From Pseudomonas plecoglossicida NBRC 103162 = DSM 15088 (GTDB lineage Bacteria; Pseudomonadota; Gammaproteobacteria; Pseudomonadales; Pseudomonadaceae), in NCBI RefSeq assembly GCF_000730665.1, contig NZ_BBIV01000010.1, positions 1 to 64,000 on the forward strand: a stretch of DNA of 64,000 nucleotides, in the 5' to 3' direction. This document shows, piece by piece, positions 58,496 to 64,000 of the stretch; position 1 is the first letter of the stretch; each line of letters opens with the position of its first letter. Under the pieces are notes generated by a model that was not told the origin of the DNA, did not search any database, and saw nothing but the letters and a program-made list of their open reading frames with translations. A program made the translations under genes and the position numbers.

Positions 58496-60199
58496 TCACC
58501 CGGCCGTCGGATACCAACGCGGCGTGTACACCCACTGCGTGCCATCGGCCCTGGGGAACTGGCACGTGGTGGAGGAGCCCAGCAGGACCATGGTGCGCAT
58601 GTCGACCATTTCCGGCACCAGCTCGGCCAGCGTCACGACCCTGAGGGTCTGCCCGGGCCTGCCGATATCCCGACCGAGCACGACCGGCGTACTGCCACTG
58701 CGATGCTGCCGGACAATCTCGATGGCACGCCCCAGCTGCCAAGGTCGTGACCGGGAAATCGGGTTGTAGAACGCCAGCACGAGGTCGGCCTGCGCCGCCA
58801 GGTCCAGACGCTGCTCGATGACCGACCAGGGCTTGAGGTTGTCCGACAGCGACATCACGCAGAAGTCATGCCCCAGCGGCGCGCCCGCCTGGGCAGCGGT
58901 TGCCAGCGAGGCGGAAACCCCCGGCAGGATTTCCAGATCGACACGGTGCCAGGCCGGGTCGTCGGAGGCGTGCAGCGCTTCGAGCACCGCCGCGGCCATG
59001 GCGAACACGCCCGGGTCTCCCGACGACACCACCACCACCGAACGGCCCTGGGCGGCCAGCTCGAAGGCGTGGCGGGCGCGCTGCATCTCTTCCCGGTTGT
59101 CGGTGCAATGCAAGCACTGGTCATCACGGAAGGGACCAGCCATGCGCACGTAGGTCTCATAGCCCAGCACATCTTCTGCACGCGCCAGCTCCGCCTTGAC
59201 CGCGGGCACCATCAGCTCGGCGGCACCGGGGCCAAGCCCGATGACCGCCAGGCGACCGCGGCGGCGGCCGACCCGGGCTGTGTCGACAGGTGTCGGCGCA
59301 ATGGCAATGGCAATGACCATGCCCGCCTGTTCGATCAGTGTGGCGCCAGGCACCTGCTCGGCCAGCATGTTGGCCAGGTTGTCTGTCGCCGGAGCGAAGC
59401 GCAGACCGACCCCAAGCGCCCTGGCAGTCTCATGCAACGACTGCTCGGCCATCAAGGTGTCGGCTGCCAGCAGGCACGCCAGCGCCTGTTCCGCCAGGCC
59501 GGCGTCACGCAGCGCGCTGCGAATCTGCTCGAGCAGCTCCGGCCCCGCAGCGGCAATCGCCACCACCAGCGAGCGGCGGTGGATCAGCAACTCGTCACGG
59601 CTCGCCGGGCGCGCATCGCAGCCGATGTGGATGGTGCGCTGTGCCGATTCGCTGGCAGGCAACTGCGCCTGCTGCAGCCAAGGTGCATCGCCATCGATAC
59701 GAACGCTTTCACCTGCCAGCAAGTCGGAAACGAAGCGCTTGCCCTGTTCGATATCCGCCAGTGCATAGCCCGCAGGCGGGTTCAGCAGGCAGGTGCCAAA
59801 GCGCAGTTCACCACTGGTGGTGATCGCCGCTGCCACGCCCAGCGCTTCGCCAATCTCGCGGGCCATGACATTGACCCCACTCAGCCCGCCGAGCAGCGGC
59901 ACCACGGCGCTGCCGTCCGCGGCAACCGCCAGCACCGGCGGCTCGTCGCCCTTCTCGCCAAGCAGGCTCGCCAGGCTGCGAATGACGATGCCTGCGGCGC
60001 ACAGGGCAATGATCGGCGAGCCCTGCTGGTACAAGGCCCTGAGGGTGTCGCCAAACGCCTCGTAATACGCATCGGCACCTTCCACCCGGCCACTCAGGCC
60101 ATGGATCGAGGACGCTGGATAGCGCTGCTGGATGCGTTGCGCCGTGGCCAGGCTGCCAGGGCCGAGGATGATGATCGCCGGGGCCTGCTGCATGCTCAT
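58496..60199 (-). CDS. cobJ: CbiG-CobJ fusion: precorrin-3B C17-methyltransferase
   Basis: This 567-residue fusion has a CbiG-like N-terminal region (about 1-310: [32 protein letters not shown], then a CobE/CbiG C-terminal domain) followed by a CobJ methyltransferase (about 320-567: [48 protein letters not shown]). CobJ methylates C17 and contracts the ring in aerobic B12 synthesis; CbiG opens the lactone in the anaerobic route. ATGs at 60208, 60199 and 60193 are all possible. I used 60199, which overlaps the cobI stop by 4 bases; 60193 has the best-spaced AGGG. Confidence 0.9.
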   Translation of the reverse strand: MSMQQAPAIIILGPGSLATAQRIQQRYPASSIHGLSGRVEGADAYYEAFGDTLRALYQQGSPIIALCAAGIVIRSLASLLGEKGDEPPVLAVAADGSAVVPLLGGLSGVNVMAREIGEALGVAAAITTSGELRFGTCLLNPPAGYALADIEQGKRFVSDLLAGESVRIDGDAPWLQQAQLPASESAQRTIHIGCDARPASRDELLIHRRSLVVAIAAAGPELLEQIRSALRDAGLAEQALACLLAADTLMAEQSLHETARALGVGLRFAPATDNLANMLAEQVPGATLIEQAGMVIAIAIAPTPVDTARVGRRRGRLAVIGLGPGAAELMVPAVKAELARAEDVLGYETYVRMAGPFRDDQCLHCTDNREEMQRARHAFELAAQGRSVVVVSSGDPGVFAMAAAVLEALHASDDPAWHRVDLEILPGVSASLATAAQAGAPLGHDFCVMSLSDNLKPWSVIEQRLDLAAQADLVLAFYNPISRSRPWQLGRAIEIVRQHRSGSTPVVLGRDIGRPGQTLRVVTLAELVPEMVDMRTMVLLGSSTTCQFPRADGTQWVYTPRWYPTAG

Positions 60200-60930
60200 C
60201 CCTGCCATTTTTCACCCGGCACGATGATCAGCGAGAAATAAGGCGAGGACTGCGGATCGACCGCGTCCAGCGGGACGATCTTCTGGTTGGCCATGGTCGC
60301 GCGTTCGACATACAGCGCGCGCCCGTCAAGGCCCAGTTCGCCCAGCACCTGGCGCACCTTGGGGAAGTTGCGCCCCAGCTTCATGATCACTGCCGCGTCC
60401 GCGTCGGCAAGCCGTCGCTTGAGTTCCTCGGCAGGCAACACGCCTGACAGCACCGAGAGGCTCTGGTTGCGGTAGACCAGGGGCGCACCCAGCACCGAGG
60501 CGCCGCCCAGCATCGAGCAGACACCCGGGATCACCTCGGCCTCGTAGCGCTGTGCCAGGCGGTCATGCAGGTACATGTAGGAGCCGTAGAAGAACGGGTC
60601 GCCCTCGCAGATCACCGCCACGTCGCGGCCGGCATCCAGGTGTTCGGCCACCTGCACGCTGGCTTCATCGTAGAAATCGCTGATGACCTGCTCGTAGGAC
60701 AACGGTGCCGGCAAGGCCTCGGTGGTCACCGGGTACACCAGCGGCAGCAGCGTCTGCTCGGCTTGCAGGTGCGCTTCGATGATACCGAAGGCATTGCCGC
60801 GCTTGCCCTTGGCCACGAAATAGGCGACCACAGGGGCGTCGCGCAACAAGCGCAAGGCCTTGACGGTGATCAGTTCAGGGTCGCCTGGGCCCACGCCCAG
60901 GCCCAGCAGACGTCCGCGCGGCGTCATCAT
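60196..60930 (-). CDS. cobI: Precorrin-2 C20-methyltransferase
   Basis: This 244-residue class-III methyltransferase (tetrapyrrole methylase fold) has [19 protein letters not shown] at the N terminus and [18 protein letters not shown], the SAM-binding loops. It methylates C20 of precorrin-2. It overlaps cobH by 4 bases (ATGA) and cobJ at its other end. Confidence 0.95.
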   Translation of the reverse strand: MMTPRGRLLGLGVGPGDPELITVKALRLLRDAPVVAYFVAKGKRGNAFGIIEAHLQAEQTLLPLVYPVTTEALPAPLSYEQVISDFYDEASVQVAEHLDAGRDVAVICEGDPFFYGSYMYLHDRLAQRYEAEVIPGVCSMLGGASVLGAPLVYRNQSLSVLSGVLPAEELKRRLADADAAVIMKLGRNFPKVRQVLGELGLDGRALYVERATMANQKIVPLDAVDPQSSPYFSLIIVPGEKWQG

Positions 60931-61553
60931 TCCATCTCCGTGGCCAGGGCGTTGACCGCGGCGGCGGCCATCGCGCTACCGCCCAGGCGGCCTTGCATGA
61001 TCACGAACGGCACGCCACGACTGTCGGCGGCGAGCATGGCCTTGGACTCCGCAGCGCCGACGAAGCCGACCGGGAAACCGAGGATCAGCGCAGGCTTCGG
61101 CGCGCCCGCATCGAGCATTTCCAGCAGGTAGAACAGGGCCGTCGGCGCGTTGCCGATCACCACCACGCTGCCTTCCAGGTGCGGCCGCCACAGCTCCAGC
61201 GCCACTGCGGAGCGGGTGTTGCCGGCGTCCTTGGCCAGGCCTGGCACGCTGGCGTCGCGCAGGGTGCAGATCACCTCGTTGTTGGCCGGCAGTCGCGCAC
61301 GGGTGATGCCTTCGGCGACCATGTGCGCATCGCAGAGGATCGGCGCACCGTTGGCCAGGGCTTCGCGCCCGGCGCGACCGGCACCTTCGGAGAACTGCAG
61401 GCCATCGATGGCTTCGACCATGCCGCAGGCGTGGATGACGCGTACGGCGAGTTTTTCGAGGTCTGCGGGAATCCGCTCGAGCCGGGCTTCCTCACGGATG
61501 ATCCGGAAGGAATTGCGATAGATCTCCTGACCATCGCGGATGTAGTCAATCAT
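60927..61553 (-). CDS. cobH: Precorrin-8X methylmutase
   Basis: This 208-residue enzyme moves the C11 methyl to C12, giving hydrogenobyrinate. Motifs are [31 protein letters not shown] with the catalytic His, [12 protein letters not shown] and [16 protein letters not shown]. The ATG at 61553 follows GGAG; the TTG just before it is less likely. It overlaps cobG by 8 bases. Confidence 0.95.
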   Translation of the reverse strand: MIDYIRDGQEIYRNSFRIIREEARLERIPADLEKLAVRVIHACGMVEAIDGLQFSEGAGRAGREALANGAPILCDAHMVAEGITRARLPANNEVICTLRDASVPGLAKDAGNTRSAVALELWRPHLEGSVVVIGNAPTALFYLLEMLDAGAPKPALILGFPVGFVGAAESKAMLAADSRGVPFVIMQGRLGGSAMAAAAVNALATEME

Positions 61554-62862
61554 CAAGGTGCTCCGTCGGCAGGGCGAGCATGGCGCCTGCTTCGTTCAAG
61601 GTGAGGTCGGTGGCGCGCAGGGCACCGAAGCCCGGTTGGCGCGCGTCACGCAAGTAAAGGTCGTAGCGGCCCGGGGAGCGGGCCAGCAGCGTGGCCGGGG
61701 CGACATGGGCCACGGCGCAGGATCGGGAGCAGCCAGACAGGTGCACGGTGGCTGGCGCACCAGCGGGCAACAGCGCCGAAAGCGTGAGCGCATCGGCCTT
61801 GGTCTCGCCGTGCGCCTTGGCGCAACCGCTGGCACCGGTGCAGGCGACGACGCGCGCCAGGGGCTCATGGCCATCGCACAGCAGTCCAAGGGCAGACAGC
61901 GTTCGCTGGGCCTGCTCGATGGCTGCGGGATCGATGTTGGTCAGCATCAGACTCTGCCAAGGCGTCAGGCGCAGGCTGCCGTCACCGTGCTTCCGAGCGA
62001 TGTGCGCGGCACCCCGCAACATGTCGGGTGTGAGCCTGCCAAGCGGCGGCGCAACACCCAGCGCCATGCCGTCGTGCTGTGGCACCGTGCCGAGCCATGG
62101 GCCGACGACGGCCTTGCGTCGCCACTGCAGCACGGCCGCAGCACGGCGCAGCGGCATGCCGAGGCCGGCGACAAATGTTTCGACCGGGCAGTCTGCAAGC
62201 AACTGGCGCATGCGCGACTGCTCCGGGCGGGCCAGGTCGAGGAAGCGACCAAGCACCGCCTGCACCAGCGCCGGCCCCTGCGCCAGCGGCACCGCCCCCA
62301 GCACCGGGCCCTCGGCCGGGCAACCGGCGAGGCCGAACGCCAGCCAGTCACGCTGCTCCAGGCGCAGCGCGCAAAGCCACAGGTCATGGGGGTGTTCGAG
62401 CATGGCCAGGCCTTCGCCGCCGTCCAGTTGCACGGCGAACTTGGCCGACAGCTGGTGAAACCGTGGCGTGTCCTGCAGCAGGTCGAGGATCTGCCCGGCC
62501 AGCGGCCGCACATCCAGCACCATCGCCGGGTCGTGCCCGGCCAGAGGGCTGAGCATCAGATTGCGCACATCGTCGCTGGCAGCGTCGCGCGGCCCGAGAC
62601 CTGCCGCCAGCAAGGCGTCGATCAACGCCGCATGATCATCGCCGATGCCGCGAATCTGCAGGTTGCCGCGGTTGGTCACCTCGATCACACCGCAAGCATG
62701 ACGTTCGGCGGCGCCCGCCACCGCGTCGGCCTGGTCGGCCAGCAGCAGGCCGCCGGGCAGCTTGATCCGGCAGATACCGCCGTCACGGGCACTGACGATG
62801 CGCCACAACCCCGGGCAGGCCGAGGGACGGGGCGAAACGATGGGGGCATGGGCCTGCTTCAA
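61546..62862 (-). CDS. cobG: Precorrin-3B synthase
   Basis: This protein of about 438 residues belongs to the sulfite/nitrite-reductase-like fold. It uses O2 and a 4Fe-4S centre to hydroxylate C20 of precorrin-3A, so it marks the aerobic pathway. Cluster cysteines are in [13 protein letters not shown] and [13 protein letters not shown] near the C terminus; the ferredoxin-like half domains begin with [11 protein letters not shown] and [14 protein letters not shown]. The start is uncertain: a TTG at 62862 gives the family-like N terminus, but no good ribosome-binding site is visible. The frame is open further upstream without family character. Confidence 0.88.
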   Translation of the reverse strand: MKQAHAPIVSPRPSACPGLWRIVSARDGGICRIKLPGGLLLADQADAVAGAAERHACGVIEVTNRGNLQIRGIGDDHAALIDALLAAGLGPRDAASDDVRNLMLSPLAGHDPAMVLDVRPLAGQILDLLQDTPRFHQLSAKFAVQLDGGEGLAMLEHPHDLWLCALRLEQRDWLAFGLAGCPAEGPVLGAVPLAQGPALVQAVLGRFLDLARPEQSRMRQLLADCPVETFVAGLGMPLRRAAAVLQWRRKAVVGPWLGTVPQHDGMALGVAPPLGRLTPDMLRGAAHIARKHGDGSLRLTPWQSLMLTNIDPAAIEQAQRTLSALGLLCDGHEPLARVVACTGASGCAKAHGETKADALTLSALLPAGAPATVHLSGCSRSCAVAHVAPATLLARSPGRYDLYLRDARQPGFGALRATDLTLNEAGAMLALPTEHLDD

Positions 62863-62979
62863 AGGGGGTGTCCGGCAATCGCTGAAAATGCGCTTGAGTG
62901 TAGAAGGCGCGGTATTATGCCTGCTTTGTCCGGCGGCATGAAAAGCCGGTGGTCGAGCATGATGGGCGGATTGGATCAG

Positions 62980-64000
62980 ATGGCACCCTGGCTGACAGTG
63001 ATAGGCATTGGCGAAGACGGCTTCAGTGGCTTGGGCAAGCAGGCCCGGCGCGCCTTGCTGGGCGCTTCGAGGATCTTCGGCAGCCCGCGCCAGCTGGCGC
63101 TGCTGCCTCGCTGTATCAGTGGCGAGCAGCAGGGCTGGCCCAGCCCGTTCTCCCTGGCCCCGGTGCTGGCACTGCGCGGCGAGCCTGTCTGCGTACTGGC
63201 CAGCGGCGATCCGATGTACTACGGCGTCGGTGCCAGCCTGGCGCGGCACGTGCCTGCAGCGCAGATGCAGGTGCTGTCGATGCCCTCCTCCTGCGCCCTG
63301 GCGGCGGCGCGCCTTGGCTGGCCACTACAGGACATCCAGGTGGTGTCGGTGGTGGCGCGCCCGCTGGCAGCGCTCAACGCCCACCTGTACAGCGGCATGC
63401 GCCTGCTGGTGCTGAGCAACGATGGCGACAGCCCTGCGGCCATCGCTGCGCTGCTGCGCGAGCGCGGCTTCGGGCCAAGCCGGCTGCATGTGCTCGAACA
63501 CCTGGGCGGGCCGCAGGAACGTCAGTTGACGGGCAGCGCCGACGATTGGCCCTGCCCGCCAGTCGCCGCACTCAACCTGGTCGCCATCGAGTGCCAGGCG
63601 TCGCCCGCTGCGCCCCGGCTGGCGCGTGTACCTGGCCTTGCGGACAGTGTCTACCGCCACGACGGCCAACTGACCAAGCGCGACGTGCGCGCCATCACCC
63701 TCGCTCGCCTGGCACCGCAACCGGGTGAACTGCTGTGGGACGTCGGCGCCGGTTGCGGTTCCATCGGCATCGAATGGATGCGCGCCCACCCCGCTTGCCG
63801 TGCGTTGGCGATCGAAGCCGACGAAGGTCGCCAGGCGTTCATCGAGCACAATCGCGACGCACTCGGCGTACCCGGCCTGCAGCTGGTTCGCGGCAAGGCG
63901 CCGGCGGCCCTGACCGACCTGGAGCGCCCGGACGCGATCTTCATTGGCGGTGGTGTCACCCGCGAAGGGGTGCTGTCGCTGTGCTGGGAACGCTTGCGCC
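62980..64000 (+). CDS. cobL: Precorrin-6Y C5,15-methyltransferase (partial)
   Basis: The frame is open from 62980 to the window edge, 340 codons, so the C terminus is cut. The N-terminal CbiE-like methyltransferase starts [20 protein letters not shown] and has [16 protein letters not shown]. The C-terminal CbiT-like domain begins near residue 215 ([19 protein letters not shown]) and has the SAM loop [16 protein letters not shown]. It methylates C5 and C15 and decarboxylates the acetate side chain. Family length is about 400, so roughly 60 residues are missing. In-frame ATGs at 62938, 62959 and 62962 also exist; 62980 fits the family best. It is divergent from cobG. Confidence 0.93.
   Translation, partial: MAPWLTVIGIGEDGFSGLGKQARRALLGASRIFGSPRQLALLPRCISGEQQGWPSPFSLAPVLALRGEPVCVLASGDPMYYGVGASLARHVPAAQMQVLSMPSSCALAAARLGWPLQDIQVVSVVARPLAALNAHLYSGMRLLVLSNDGDSPAAIAALLRERGFGPSRLHVLEHLGGPQERQLTGSADDWPCPPVAALNLVAIECQASPAAPRLARVPGLADSVYRHDGQLTKRDVRAITLARLAPQPGELLWDVGAGCGSIGIEWMRAHPACRALAIEADEGRQAFIEHNRDALGVPGLQLVRGKAPAALTDLERPDAIFIGGGVTREGVLSLCWERLR

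Noticed and set aside
62863-62979. Possible cobalamin riboswitch in the cobG/cobL gap
   Set aside because: The gap is only 117 bases, shared by two divergent genes, and I see no B12-box. Too short for the full riboswitch fold.

Overview
The window is chromosomal DNA from a Pseudomonas of the P. putida group. The evidence is the high GC content with strong third-position GC, the gene order (bauA-mmsA, copZ/copA/cueR, speA, accBC, prmA-DUF3426-dusB-fis, purHD-retS, cobGHIJ/cobL), and many copies of the pseudomonad REP palindrome built on GCCGGC(A/T)AGCCGGC. I see no rRNA, tRNA, CRISPR array, insertion sequence, integrase or prophage. Most of the window is ordinary core genome. The region names and families are my recognition from the sequence; no search was run.

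Layout. 1-528 is non-coding with a 60-bp inverted repeat of REP type and a terminator. 529-5824 is a beta-alanine/malonate-semialdehyde module: MmsA, the omega-aminotransferase BauA, a divergent LysR regulator, a RutR-like TetR regulator and a YigZ protein. 5825-6192 is a gene-free stretch carrying a cluster of DnaA boxes. 6193-10483 holds an SDR, adenosine deaminase, an ArsR-type regulator, a small protein and a Bcr/CflA exporter. 10574-14157 is a copper island (CopZ chaperone, a small exported protein, the CopA ATPase and CueR) with two CueR-type promoters. 14319-15023 is a decayed chemoreceptor gene. 15062-19547 has an AraC regulator and a thiolase / long FabG-like reductase / MaoC group. 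19613-21910 holds MazG-like, CmoM-like and two DUF4136 lipoprotein genes. 22001-25031 has a prepilin peptidase, a PprB-like response regulator and a TpsB transporter, without the pilus genes or TpsA partner one would expect beside them. 25123-32814 is pbpC and the alpha-2-macroglobulin gene yfhM, with a small membrane-protein gene between them on the other strand.

33036-35276 carries a MATE exporter and then a low-GC two-gene cassette: a free-standing type-44 polymorphic-toxin domain and an overlapping gene for a small membrane-anchored protein, probably its immunity protein. A strong terminator separates it from speA. This is the clearest accessory element and the best candidate for new biology here.

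35314-47812 runs through speA, yciH, a Nudix hydrolase, a DUF2333 protein, a two-receiver diguanylate cyclase, a chemoreceptor, dsbD, aroQ and accBC. 48053-58479 is prmA, a zinc-ribbon DUF3426 protein, dusB-fis, purH, purD, the hybrid kinase gene retS and a MarC protein. The right end is the aerobic cobalamin cluster cobGHIJ (minus strand, every junction overlapping) with cobL divergent and cut by the window edge.

Functional links: BauA makes malonate semialdehyde and MmsA takes it to acetyl-CoA; CueR controls CopZ and CopA and is made from the copA transcript; CobG/H/I/J/L are consecutive corrin-ring steps.
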